Shown here piece after piece: positions 1 to 7,506 of a DNA stretch of 64,000 bases. Numbering within the stretch: the stretch's first letter is position 1; every line of letters starts with the position of its first letter. This DNA comes from Mycetocola saprophilus (GTDB taxonomy: Bacteria; Actinomycetota; Actinomycetes; Actinomycetales; Microbacteriaceae), in NCBI RefSeq assembly GCF_000718085.1, contig NZ_JOEC01000002.1, positions 806,001 to 870,000 on the forward strand, read 5' to 3'. A program made the translations under genes and the position numbers. Under the pieces are notes generated by a model. That model did no database searches. It saw only the letters and a list, made by a program, of their open reading frames with translations, and was not told where the DNA came from.

Positions 1-386
1 GCCGCGGCCTCGGCAAATGTGAGGGTGCGTGGCTTGCGCCCGACGATCCGCTCATCCACCGCCTGAAACCGGGAATATGACCCCGGACGTTCGATACTTC
101 CGGCGTAGTAGACCTCATCCCCGGGCGCAAACAGCGTGGTTTCGGGTCCCACTGCGACCACCGTCCCGGCGGCGTCCCAGCCGAGTATTCGATCCGCGGA
201 GGACCCGTGTGCGGAGGCCCGCACCTTGACATCGACCGGGTTGACCGAGATCGCTTCGACGTCCACCAGAATGTCGTGTCCGGTGGGGGAGGCTGGTGGT
301 GGGCAATTTACGTCGACAAGGCTGTCGACGGTCAGCGCACCGCCGATCCGCGAGACGATGGCCGTGGCGGCTGGTGTGGTTGTCAT
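1..386 (-). CDS. MDR-family zinc-type alcohol dehydrogenase / quinone oxidoreductase, N-terminal part
   Basis: Only the first 128 residues lie in the window; the gene runs off the left edge. The visible part is the GroES-like N-terminal domain of the medium-chain dehydrogenase/reductase superfamily, with SVNPVDVKVR near residue 48, GWDAAGTVVAVG near residue 66 and FAPGDEVYYAG after it. Family members reduce quinones or enones, or oxidise alcohols, with NADPH; the cofactor domain is not visible, so zinc dependence cannot be judged. The start is the ATG at 386. An HxlR-type regulator lies 89 bases upstream in the same direction, a pairing often seen for oxidoreductases controlled by thiol- or quinone-responsive HxlR proteins. 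The substrate is unknown. Confidence 0.8.
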   Translation of the reverse strand, partial: MTTTPAATAIVSRIGGALTVDSLVDVNCPPPASPTGHDILVDVEAISVNPVDVKVRASAHGSSADRILGWDAAGTVVAVGPETTLFAPGDEVYYAGSIERPGSYSRFQAVDERIVGRKPRTLTFAEAA

Positions 387-406
387 TAATCGGGTGTCCC
401 TTCGGC

Positions 407-426
407 GCGATGTCCGGTGACATCGC
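407..426. promoter_or_regulatory. perfect 8-bp inverted repeat upstream of the oxidoreductase gene
   Basis: GCGATGTC and GACATCGC are separated by CGGT, 20 to 39 bases before the oxidoreductase start. The position suits an operator, perhaps for the adjacent HxlR regulator, or a small hairpin ending the regulator transcript. Only the symmetry and position support this. Confidence 0.3.
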
Positions 427-475
427 TCGGAGCCGACCCTAGGCGAGAGGCCCTGGTTACCCGCAAGGGATATTG

Positions 476-889
476 CTATCCATTTGATAGTGGACGAGCG
501 TCATCAATTTGGGCCGCTATCACGGATGCGTGATCGTAGTGAGATTCGGCCCACTCGCGCAGCGCAAAGACCGGTTCCAGTGCCGTGCGGCCAATCTCGG
601 TGAGCGAGTATTCCACGTGCAGGGGCACCGCCGGAAACACCTCGCGATGCACCAGGCCATACCGTTCCAGACGGCGCAGCGTGGAGGTCAGGACCTTGGG
701 GGAAATGCCGGACAGCTCGTGCTGAAGGACCCCGAAGCGTACCGGACCATGAGCCAGGGCGCCGATTGCGAGTGCCGACCACTTATTCGCCACCACCTCA
801 AGCAGATGGCGGCAGGGACAGGTGGCCGAGTAAACGTCGCCGTGCGTCTCGTGCGTGGGGAATATGGAGAGTGGTGCTGGTGAAGTCAT
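476..889 (-). CDS. HxlR-family winged-helix transcriptional regulator
   Basis: This 137-residue protein has the usual length of HxlR regulators. The domain starts at CPCRHLLEVVANKWS (residues 24-38), continues with the recognition segment LSGISPKVLTSTLRRLERYGLV and ends in the EYSLTEIG wing. HxlR proteins bind DNA as dimers and often sense electrophiles, quinones or aldehydes through an N-terminal cysteine; here C24 and C26 are candidates. The ATG at 889 was chosen because it places the domain near the N-terminus; the frame stays open upstream but that part looks non-coding. The downstream oxidoreductase in the same direction is the most likely target. Confidence 0.85.
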   Translation of the reverse strand: MTSPAPLSIFPTHETHGDVYSATCPCRHLLEVVANKWSALAIGALAHGPVRFGVLQHELSGISPKVLTSTLRRLERYGLVHREVFPAVPLHVEYSLTEIGRTALEPVFALREWAESHYDHASVIAAQIDDARPLSNG

Positions 890-1043
890 TGGTCCGCATC
901 TCGGTCTGGTTCGCTGTGCGTTAGTCGCTATCCGATGGAGAGTAACACGCCTTGTGGGTAACCACCCGCGCCCACATAGGGTGGCCGCAGTCACCCACTT
1001 CGGCGTGATGAAAAACTCCAGATCAGATAGGAACGTGACACCG

Positions 1044-1469
1044 ATGACCATCACCTCAGTTTCGCCCGTAATCCTGACCCGTACCCGAGCCCATCTCGCA
1101 GTGGACGCGGGCTTTGCCCGCGGCACCGAACTGGGTGCCGCCTTTACCATCGCCGTGCTGGATGGCGCGGGAAACCTGGTTGCCCAAGTGCGCGAGGACG
1201 GTGCGGCACTCGCCTCGATCGGCACCAGCGCGGCCAAGGCTCTGACCGCCGTGCACTTTGCGCAGCCGACGGCGGCACTCCAGGGTGCGGTGGCACCCGG
1301 TGCCGCGCTCTTTGGTTTGGGCTCGGCACAGGCAACCTACGCCTTTGTGGCCGGCGGGGTTCCCCTTGTCGATCCGCATGGTGTCGTCATCGGCGCGGTG
1401 GGGGCGGGCGGAGGCACACCCGACCAGGACCGAGAGGTTGCCGAGGCCGCCGCTGCGGCGCTGGCATAG
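1044..1469 (+). CDS. GlcG/HbpS-family protein
   Basis: The 141-residue product matches the GlcG/HbpS fold family: an N-terminal helix (LTRTRAHLAVDAGFARG), a central strand pair with AFTIAVLDGAGNLVAQVRED, the ASIGTSAAKALTA helix and a C-terminal GVVIGAVGAGGGTPDQD loop. HbpS in Streptomyces binds haem outside the cell; other members lie beside glycolate, diol or cofactor enzymes and have no settled function. No signal peptide is visible from the chosen ATG at 1044. An in-frame ATG at 1008 would add 12 residues. The gene is divergent from the HxlR gene and is followed 78 bases later by a large unrecognised protein, probably in one transcript. Confidence 0.75.
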   Translation: MTITSVSPVILTRTRAHLAVDAGFARGTELGAAFTIAVLDGAGNLVAQVREDGAALASIGTSAAKALTAVHFAQPTAALQGAVAPGAALFGLGSAQATYAFVAGGVPLVDPHGVVIGAVGAGGGTPDQDREVAEAAAAALA

Positions 1470-1547
1470 GACCCCTCACTCGGGCTCCAAGACCACGCGT
1501 CTTGGGGCCCACCCTCATCCCCTCCTCGTTGAAAGGAAATTCTCATC

Positions 1548-3416
1548 ATGATTATTCACGATTCACGTTCTGCCGGTCCCGCCACGCGGCTCCACATTCC
1601 ACCGGGTGACGCACGACTCCTTATGGTTGAACACCTGGGAGAACTCCTCGCCCAGGCGGACTCAGCGTTGACCCGAGAGCGAGTTACTCTCGATGCGTTT
1701 ACCCGGGCCGAACCGTATCGGCTACCCACCTCGGAGTCGCTTACCGAATCCTTGTTTCGGGTGGAAAACTCCCTGTACGCGTTCGGCCAGCGGTTTGACG
1801 GACTCGAGATTTGGGAGGCGGCCATCAGGGACACGCTGAGCGCGATTGCTCGTCCCGAGATCCCGCTTCACGAGATAGCCCTGCTTTATCTGGTGGCGAT
1901 CGCCGGATACCGAGCGCCGCCCGAGACGGCCCAGGGCGAGTCTTCGGTTCTGATCCGCTTCAGTGAGGAGGGGCTTGACGTTTTTGCCCCGGCCAGCGGA
2001 CAGAGCAGGCAGTCCGCCGATGAGGATTTCCTGGCCGAGATATCTCAGTTAATTGCCAACCACAGGGACGTGGAAGATGACCCCACAACCGACGAGCTGA
2101 TCGCAATCCAGGCGGCCTACTGGTTGCTTGACCGCGGAGTGCACATTCCAGGTGCCTATCCCATCTGGGGGACCTCGGGTTTTCGAGACGTGCAAACCTA
2201 CGCCTCGATCACGGATCCCGGGGAGGGACACCTCGCGGGGACGACGCGGGATGTGCGCTATCTGCGCGGGGTGATCGTTCACGTTGAACACCTGGAGCGC
2301 GGTGGTGGGTTCACCCGTGAGGAGATGGAACCCTATCGAGTGCCATCGGCCCGCACGGTTGCCCGAGTGCGGCTCCATGTGGGTCGTGGAGCACCCACCT
2401 CTAGCTATTTGGGACGGCCACTATTTGAGGGCACCATCGCCAATTCGCAGATCAAGACGGGGCGCACATTTGCCGCCGCCGCCTCTGCATTATTGGCGGA
2501 TAACCTGGCCGAGGTGAAGCTGGCGGTTGAAGGATTGAGCGCGGATGAGGCAATCACGCTCCTGGCCACGCTGAGTCGAGAGACTCGACGGGATCCTCAT
2601 ACTCAGGTGCTTTCGGCCGCATTCAATACTAATTCACCCATACTCGATGACCGTCAGGAGACGATTCGGCAGTTTGGTCGAGCCGTGTGGCGGACCACGC
2701 CCGAAGAGATCGGCCTGTTGGGAATTGCAATCACGCGGGGAGGTGGATTTGGCAAGGTCACCTGGGATGGAACCTCAAACACCTACCCCAGTAGTTGTGT
2801 GATCACCCAGCTCACGATGCCCGTGGCCCTGACCCTGGTACATCGAGCGCATGAGGTGGGTCTGCTGACCTATTTTTCTGCGGGCTTCAGGCTGGCGGAG
2901 GTTCCCCTGGCCGTCTATACCGGGGTCGATGGAATCGGGCTCGGGGGTGCACAGATTTTGCGTTATATGGATGTCGAATCGGGGTATCACGGACCGTTCA
3001 TTCACGACAATATTGCGGAGATTCTGGCGGTACGTGACGGGGCAGAAGCAACCGACCGGGGACGGGCAGCCGCTTTGCTGGCACGCCTGGACCGGTTGTA
3101 TTTTGAGGGGAGTCTGCTCTCGAGTGATGACGACATACGGCGTCTCCTGTTTGAGGCACTCCTGAGCGAGAACTTCGCGCTGGCCGCGGAGGTGCGCGAG
3201 CGACTTCCGCACGTTCTGCGTATGACGGAGGATACGATCCATCCACTTCTTGCCTGGGCGGACCGGCTGGGCACACCGGGTAAGAAAATCGCACAGGATC
3301 GAATCGGAGGCGCCGATTGGGACGCCTATCTACGCCGGGTGCGTCACGCAAGACGGCGCAGCGATCTTCAGGATCTGGCCGGTGAGCTCGGGCGAGGATC
3401 CGCGGCGCAGGGGTGA
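1548..3416 (+). CDS. unrecognised 622-residue protein, possible TIM-barrel-like C-terminal half
   Basis: I do not recognise the family. The start ATG is preceded by GAAAGGAAA at 1531-1539, a good ribosome site. There is no signal peptide or membrane segment, so the protein is probably cytoplasmic. The first 180 residues are helical and acidic. A middle part carries an IWGTSGFRD motif. Around residues 430-470 there is VHRAHEVGLLTYFSAG followed by PLAVYTGVDGIGLGGAQ, which recalls the end of phosphate-binding TIM barrels such as the MfnB type; that similarity is from memory and weak. The last 100 residues are helical and arginine-rich. It follows the GlcG/HbpS-like gene and could share its pathway. 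It may be a transferred gene, but this was not measured. Confidence 0.7.
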   Translation: MIIHDSRSAGPATRLHIPPGDARLLMVEHLGELLAQADSALTRERVTLDAFTRAEPYRLPTSESLTESLFRVENSLYAFGQRFDGLEIWEAAIRDTLSAIARPEIPLHEIALLYLVAIAGYRAPPETAQGESSVLIRFSEEGLDVFAPASGQSRQSADEDFLAEISQLIANHRDVEDDPTTDELIAIQAAYWLLDRGVHIPGAYPIWGTSGFRDVQTYASITDPGEGHLAGTTRDVRYLRGVIVHVEHLERGGGFTREEMEPYRVPSARTVARVRLHVGRGAPTSSYLGRPLFEGTIANSQIKTGRTFAAAASALLADNLAEVKLAVEGLSADEAITLLATLSRETRRDPHTQVLSAAFNTNSPILDDRQETIRQFGRAVWRTTPEEIGLLGIAITRGGGFGKVTWDGTSNTYPSSCVITQLTMPVALTLVHRAHEVGLLTYFSAGFRLAEVPLAVYTGVDGIGLGGAQILRYMDVESGYHGPFIHDNIAEILAVRDGAEATDRGRAAALLARLDRLYFEGSLLSSDDDIRRLLFEALLSENFALAAEVRERLPHVLRMTEDTIHPLLAWADRLGTPGKKIAQDRIGGADWDAYLRRVRHARRRSDLQDLAGELGRGSAAQG

Positions 3417-3442
3417 GGGGTTTCGGCTCCGCGCGGGGCGTC

Positions 3443-3457
3443 CCCTAAAATTTAGGG
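3443..3457 (+). promoter_or_regulatory. A/T palindrome containing a TAAAAT -10 element upstream of trmB
   Basis: CCCTAAA and TTTAGGG flank one central A, 41 bases before the trmB start. The left part contains TAAAAT (3446-3451), a good -10 hexamer, and the site is AT-rich in a GC-rich setting. It may be the trmB promoter with overlapping symmetry. No clear -35 box was found. Confidence 0.35.
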
Positions 3458-3497
3458 AGTCGCGCCGTGCGGCGCCCGCACTGATTCAGAGGATTTC

Positions 3498-4364
3498 ATG
3501 ACGTCGACCCCCGAAAACGGTACCGAGCCCGAGGCGTTTGCCGCGCCGGAGATCGCGGAGGCAGCCACCGAAACCGCGCCGCTGGCCCCGGGAATCTCGC
3601 TCTCCGAGGACGGCGATCGCGCCCCGGTGGTCCCCAACCCCGAGGGTGTTCCCGAGCAGTATCGGCCCTATCCGGTGTCGTTTGTCCGCCGGTCTGCCCG
3701 GTTGACCGCCGGCCAGGAATCGGCGATGAGTCGGGTGGGGGATAACTACCTCGTGCAGGTGCCGCGCGCCCACGCCTCCACCTCGGTGGACCCGCGGGTG
3801 AGCATCGACCTGCCCACGGTGTTCGGGCGCGAGGCCCGCACCATCGTGGAGATCGGCTCGGGGATGGGGGAGTGTGTCTCCGCCGCCGCACTGGCCAACC
3901 CAGACAACAACTATCTGGCCCTCGAGGTGTACTGGGCGGGTCTGGCCCAGGCCATTTCGCTGGCCGATCGGGCCGGCGGCGCTCCCAACCTGCGCCTGAT
4001 CGAGGCCAACGCCCCCGAGATTCTGGATGCGCTGCCCGCGGACAGCCTCGACGAAATCTGGGTGTTTTTCCCGGATCCCTGGCACAAGGCGCGACACCAC
4101 AAGCGCCGAATGGTTCAGCCCGAATTTGCCGATCAGGTTGCGCGGGTCCTGCGTCCGGGCGGAATCTGGCGACTCGCCACCGACTGGGAACCCTATGCGG
4201 ATCACATGCGTGAGGTGCTGCGGGGCCGCACCGATCTGGTGCCCGTGATCGCCGGGAGCGACGGGGTCGTGGAACGCTTCGAGGGCCGGGTGCTCACCAC
4301 GTTTGAGGAGAAGGGGCGCCGCGCCGGTCGTGGGGCCACCGACCTCGCCTACGTGCGGGCCTAA
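3498..4364 (+). CDS. trmB: tRNA (guanosine(46)-N7)-methyltransferase
   Basis: TrmB transfers a methyl group from S-adenosylmethionine to N7 of G46 in the variable loop of tRNAs. The 288-residue protein has the SAM site IVEIGSGMGE (about residues 116-125), the acidic strand LALEVYW that holds the cofactor, and the family signature FPDPWHKARHHKRR at 191-204. A roughly 60-residue low-complexity acidic N-terminus precedes the domain, as is common in actinobacterial copies. The ATG is preceded by AGAGGA at about 8 bases. A strong hairpin follows, so the gene is probably transcribed alone. Confidence 0.97.
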   Translation: MTSTPENGTEPEAFAAPEIAEAATETAPLAPGISLSEDGDRAPVVPNPEGVPEQYRPYPVSFVRRSARLTAGQESAMSRVGDNYLVQVPRAHASTSVDPRVSIDLPTVFGREARTIVEIGSGMGECVSAAALANPDNNYLALEVYWAGLAQAISLADRAGGAPNLRLIEANAPEILDALPADSLDEIWVFFPDPWHKARHHKRRMVQPEFADQVARVLRPGGIWRLATDWEPYADHMREVLRGRTDLVPVIAGSDGVVERFEGRVLTTFEEKGRRAGRGATDLAYVRA

Positions 4365-4370
4365 CCGGCT

Positions 4371-4405
4371 GAGCCGCCCGGGAACGTTCGGTTCCCGGGC
4401 GGCTC
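4371..4405. terminator. hairpin between trmB and the CcdA-like gene
   Basis: A perfect 15-bp stem (GAGCCGCCCGGGAAC and its complement) encloses the loop GTTCG and starts 7 bases after the trmB stop. It is followed by CGTTTG rather than a long T-run, as is usual in high-GC genomes. It lies between converging genes and may serve both strands. Confidence 0.75.
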
Positions 4406-4491
4406 CGTTTGTGAGGGCTTAGTCTCCCGCGGGTGCCGCCGCTTGTGAAGGGTCGGGCAATCGCGGGCGCCGCCGCTTCACGCTCGTCAAC

Positions 4492-5328
4492 CTACGCGGA
4501 GACCGCCTCGGCCTCGCGCTTGCGGGTGCGCGAGCGCCAGAACACCAGCGCCGCAACGGCCGCGAGCATCCCCACGGCGACCAGCACAAACACCAGGTTG
4601 GGCACCTTGATCGCCGTCTCGGAGACCCAGGATTCGGCCCGATACTGCGTGCTCACGGTGAAGATTCCGCCGAGGGACGCGGTGCCCTCGGTGATCAGGA
4701 GCAGCACGCCGATTCCGATCGACAGCAGCCCGGAAACCACCATCCAGACCGAGTTTTCCCAGCGTCCGATCCGCACCTGACGCGGGCGAAGCCAGCCTTT
4801 TTTGGCCACACTCACCCGGGTCCAGATTAGCGCCAACACACCCAGCGGCAGCGCCATGCCCAGGGCGAAGATCGCCAGCATGATGCCGCCATAGACGGGA
4901 TTGGCTCCGGTGGCCGCGACGGTCAGCACCGAGCCGAGGATCGGCCCCGCACACACCCCGGCCACACCGTATACCGCGCCGAGAATAAACACCGAGACCG
5001 CCGAGGTGCCCTCGCCGACGGCGCCGCGGTTGAGGCCGGGAATGTTGATCCCGATCAGTTGAAGCAGTCCGATCACGATGACGATTCCCGCGGCCACCGA
5101 GACCAGGATGCCGCGGTTCTCGGTGAGTAGGGATCCCAGCGCGCCGGCCAGGAGACCGAGCGGAACCAGGGTCACCAGCAGTCCCAGATAGAAGATTCCG
5201 GTGCGCTGCAGCAGCTTGGTGGGGCTGGCAAATGCATAGGCGAAGAAGGCGGGCAGCAGCATCACCGAGCACGGGCTGAACAGGGTGAGGATGCCGCCCA
5301 GCAGTGCCCCGGTGTATCCGATATCCAC
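4492..5328 (-). CDS. CcdA/DsbD-type transmembrane thiol-disulfide transporter
   Basis: This 278-residue membrane protein has about six or seven hydrophobic segments and the two conserved cysteine-proline sites of CcdA: LFSPCSVMLLP near residue 20 and GVCAGPILGS near residue 127. CcdA-like proteins pass electrons from cytoplasmic thioredoxin to extracellular thiol proteins, for cytochrome c maturation or disulfide repair. The start is the GTG at 5328, two bases after the stop of the DsbA-like gene, so the two are almost certainly co-transcribed and partners. The hydrophilic C-terminus (RSRTRKREAEAV) should be cytoplasmic. No cytochrome c synthesis genes are in the window. Confidence 0.88.
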   Translation of the reverse strand: MDIGYTGALLGGILTLFSPCSVMLLPAFFAYAFASPTKLLQRTGIFYLGLLVTLVPLGLLAGALGSLLTENRGILVSVAAGIVIVIGLLQLIGINIPGLNRGAVGEGTSAVSVFILGAVYGVAGVCAGPILGSVLTVAATGANPVYGGIMLAIFALGMALPLGVLALIWTRVSVAKKGWLRPRQVRIGRWENSVWMVVSGLLSIGIGVLLLITEGTASLGGIFTVSTQYRAESWVSETAIKVPNLVFVLVAVGMLAAVAALVFWRSRTRKREAEAVSA

Positions 5329-5330
5329 GC

Positions 5331-6062
5331 TTAGCGACCGACCTTCGCCAGCTCCGCGCGGATTGCTTCCTGGAATACCGAGAGGGGCTGAGCACCGACG
5401 ACCGGAGTCGAGTTAATCGCAAACACCGGGGTCGAGTTCACTCCCAGGGACTTCCCCTCGGCGAGATCCTTCGCGACCGCCTGCTGCAGTTCGGGACTAT
5501 CGAGGTCTGCGGTGAACTTGGTCATGTCCGGCACCCCGACCTGCCGGGCAAACTCCACCAGCTTCTCCCGCGGGTAGTCGGGGTGTCCGCGCTCGGGGGC
5601 GGCGGCGTAGATCGCGTCGTGGTACTCCCAGAACTTCCCCTGCTCGCCGGCGGCGCGGGCGGCCACCGCCGAGGCGACCGAGTCTTCGCCGAAGATCGGG
5701 AAGTCACGCCACTCCACGCGAACCAGGCCGGTGTCCACAAACTCCTTTTTGATCTGTGGCATGCTGTCCCGCGAGAAGACCCCGCAGAAGGGGCAGCGGT
5801 AGTCGGCGAACTCGACCAGGGTGACGGGGGCGTCGATCGCGCCCATGGCCAGCGGGTCGCCGTCGATTCGGCGGTCCAGGGTCAGCGGCGGCTGCTCGGG
5901 CTGCGGGGCTGCGTTGTTGGTGCTGGGGGCCTGGCTCTCGGCGATCGGCGAGGTGGGGGCGGTGTCGCCCGGGCCGGTGGTTCCGGCCCAGATCATCACG
6001 CCGATTGCGGCGACCGCGAGGGTGGAACCGATGGCTATCAGGGTGGTTCGACGGGTGCTCAT
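5331..6062 (-). CDS. DsbA-family thioredoxin-fold protein, membrane-anchored
   Basis: The 243-residue product starts with a positive stretch and one hydrophobic segment (residues 7-26), which acts as a signal or anchor, then a Ser/Pro/Gln-rich linker and a DsbA-type domain (about residues 65-240). The active site is CPFC (residues 90-93) in the context VEFADYRCPFCG, and the cis-proline loop is seen as NSTPVF. Such proteins form, break or isomerise disulfides outside the cell. The start ATG at 6062 gives the anchor at the very N-terminus; the open frame further upstream is not convincing. The CcdA-like gene follows directly and may reduce this protein. Confidence 0.9.
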   Translation of the reverse strand: MSTRRTTLIAIGSTLAVAAIGVMIWAGTTGPGDTAPTSPIAESQAPSTNNAAPQPEQPPLTLDRRIDGDPLAMGAIDAPVTLVEFADYRCPFCGVFSRDSMPQIKKEFVDTGLVRVEWRDFPIFGEDSVASAVAARAAGEQGKFWEYHDAIYAAAPERGHPDYPREKLVEFARQVGVPDMTKFTADLDSPELQQAVAKDLAEGKSLGVNSTPVFAINSTPVVGAQPLSVFQEAIRAELAKVGR

Positions 6063-6359
6063 AAAAATCCTTGGGTTGGGGCGTGATCGCGGGAGGCGAT
6101 GAGGCACGCCGAAGTATGGGATGCGCGGTCCGGCCGGCGCGGTTTTCGATCCGCGCAGCGGCGCGGGTGAGGATGTGCGCGGGGCGCAGGTGCGCGGGTG
6201 CGGAAGCACGCAAGCACGGATACACGAGCGCGTGTGCTGATCCTCGGGAGAGACGGACGGAAGCATGGCGGGCCGGATTGGCCGGCTCGTGTTTACGGCC
6301 GTGGGGTGCGGAGTTTATGCGTCGCTCACGCGAAAATCGCGGACGCTCCCGCCGGATGC

Positions 6360-6878
6360 CTAGGTTCGGGATATCCCGAGGTCCTGGGGCAGCGGTGCCG
6401 CCGGGGTGTGGGAGTGCGTGGGGGAGACGGCCGTCACGATGGGCTCGAGTCCGAGCGCGGTGGTGGTGACGGCGTCGCCGGTGGTGATGGTGTGCTGATC
6501 CAGCGTGCGGGCGCTGGTCACGTTGTCGGGGCTTGGGCCGGTCGGCGCACAGAACGGCGAGGACTCATCCACGGTTTCGGCGGCCATCGCTTCGGCCAGC
6601 CCGCGGCTGAACGCGCCAGACTCGGGGCTCAGGGCACCGGATCGGTGCGCGAGCGACGATCCGGAGGCGATGTCACGCGTCGCGTCGGCGTGCATCGCCA
6701 CGAGCGGAGAGTCGGTGCTCTCGACCACCAGGTTGTGGGCCGGTGCGCGCAGCGTTTGCGCGGCGTTGGTGCAGCGCGGTGCCATCAGGGCCACCGTGAT
6801 GATCGCCAGGAGCACGGCAAAAACCAGGAGCGTACGCGGGGAGAGCCCGGCGATCCGCGTGGTGATCTGGCGTCTCAT
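6360..6878 (-). CDS. single-pass membrane or secreted protein of unknown function
   Basis: The 172-residue protein has one N-terminal hydrophobic segment (about residues 17-37) after a short basic stretch and then a polar Ser/Thr/Ala-rich region predicted to be outside the cell. No domain was recognised. Two cysteines (in PRCTNA and SPFCAP) could form a disulfide. The ATG at 6878 was chosen because GGAAGGGGG lies just upstream; an in-frame ATG at 6902 lacks such a site. TATAGT on the minus strand (6911-6916) could be its -10 box. The gene is divergent from the bacteriocin locus; whether it belongs to it is unknown. Confidence 0.6.
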   Translation of the reverse strand: MRRQITTRIAGLSPRTLLVFAVLLAIITVALMAPRCTNAAQTLRAPAHNLVVESTDSPLVAMHADATRDIASGSSLAHRSGALSPESGAFSRGLAEAMAAETVDESSPFCAPTGPSPDNVTSARTLDQHTITTGDAVTTTALGLEPIVTAVSPTHSHTPAAPLPQDLGISRT

Positions 6879-7174
6879 GGTCCCCCTTCCGGCCTCGATC
6901 AAACCCCTCCACTATAGCGGGGGAGTCTGAAGAGGCACCCGGATACTGGCAAAAGGGGACTCACGGGCACTGTCTGTCCGTGACTTCCTGCGTGTGACGC
7001 TTGATGACGGCTGACTATGTTCGCCGGATGCGAGGCGGAATGTGGGAAGCGTTTCCCCGCTCGCGGACTTTGTCACATCGGCTGGCTGTGAGCCCTCCAA
7101 TGGATTCAGACGGAAGCGTAGCGTGTCCCTCACATCCCGGGGACCCCTCGGATGACACAGATTAGGAGAGCAAA

Positions 7175-7489
7175 ATGAACAAACGAACGCGCATCGCACT
7201 CGCGGTGACGCTGGCAGGTGGGCTCGCTGTTGGGGCCGCAGCGCCCGCTTTCGCCGGAACGATCGTTAACGTGGGCGGTGGGACGTGGAGCTACGGAACT
7301 GCATTCCAGGCGCCGTGGTTCAAGAACGTGTGGTCTCACTATCAGAATCAGACCGTTACCCATTCGGCTACCGCCATCGCCGGGCCCAACACGAAATTCG
7401 TGAAGAAAGACCCGGGAGAGTTCGCACAGGCTGAAACCCAGGCCGGTGCGAACGAAGACGCCGCAGAATACTGGAACGTGTATCCCTAG
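7175..7489 (+). CDS. lactococcin 972-family bacteriocin precursor
   Basis: The 104-residue precursor has a Sec signal peptide with a likely cut after AFA (residue 27), giving a mature peptide of about 77 residues. The mature part begins close to GGGTWSYG, the hallmark of the lactococcin 972 family, and also has the family THSAT-like segment (VTHSATAIAG), a KKDPGEFAQAE stretch and a C-terminal AAEYWNVY. Lactococcin 972 blocks septum formation by binding lipid II; whether this peptide does so is inference. There are no cysteines or modification genes, in line with an unmodified Sec-secreted peptide. AGGAGAG precedes the start. A possible promoter is GTGACG at 6994 with TATGTT at 7016. The DUF1430-type membrane protein and ABC ATPase follow. 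Confidence 0.88.
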   Translation: MNKRTRIALAVTLAGGLAVGAAAPAFAGTIVNVGGGTWSYGTAFQAPWFKNVWSHYQNQTVTHSATAIAGPNTKFVKKDPGEFAQAETQAGANEDAAEYWNVYP

Positions 7490-7506
7490 ACGGGGGCGCT
7501 CGAACG

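Noticed and set aside
5304..6086. A 260-codon + strand frame opposite the DsbA-like gene
   Set aside because: The minus strand encodes a clear CPFC thioredoxin-fold protein; the opposite frame has no motif.
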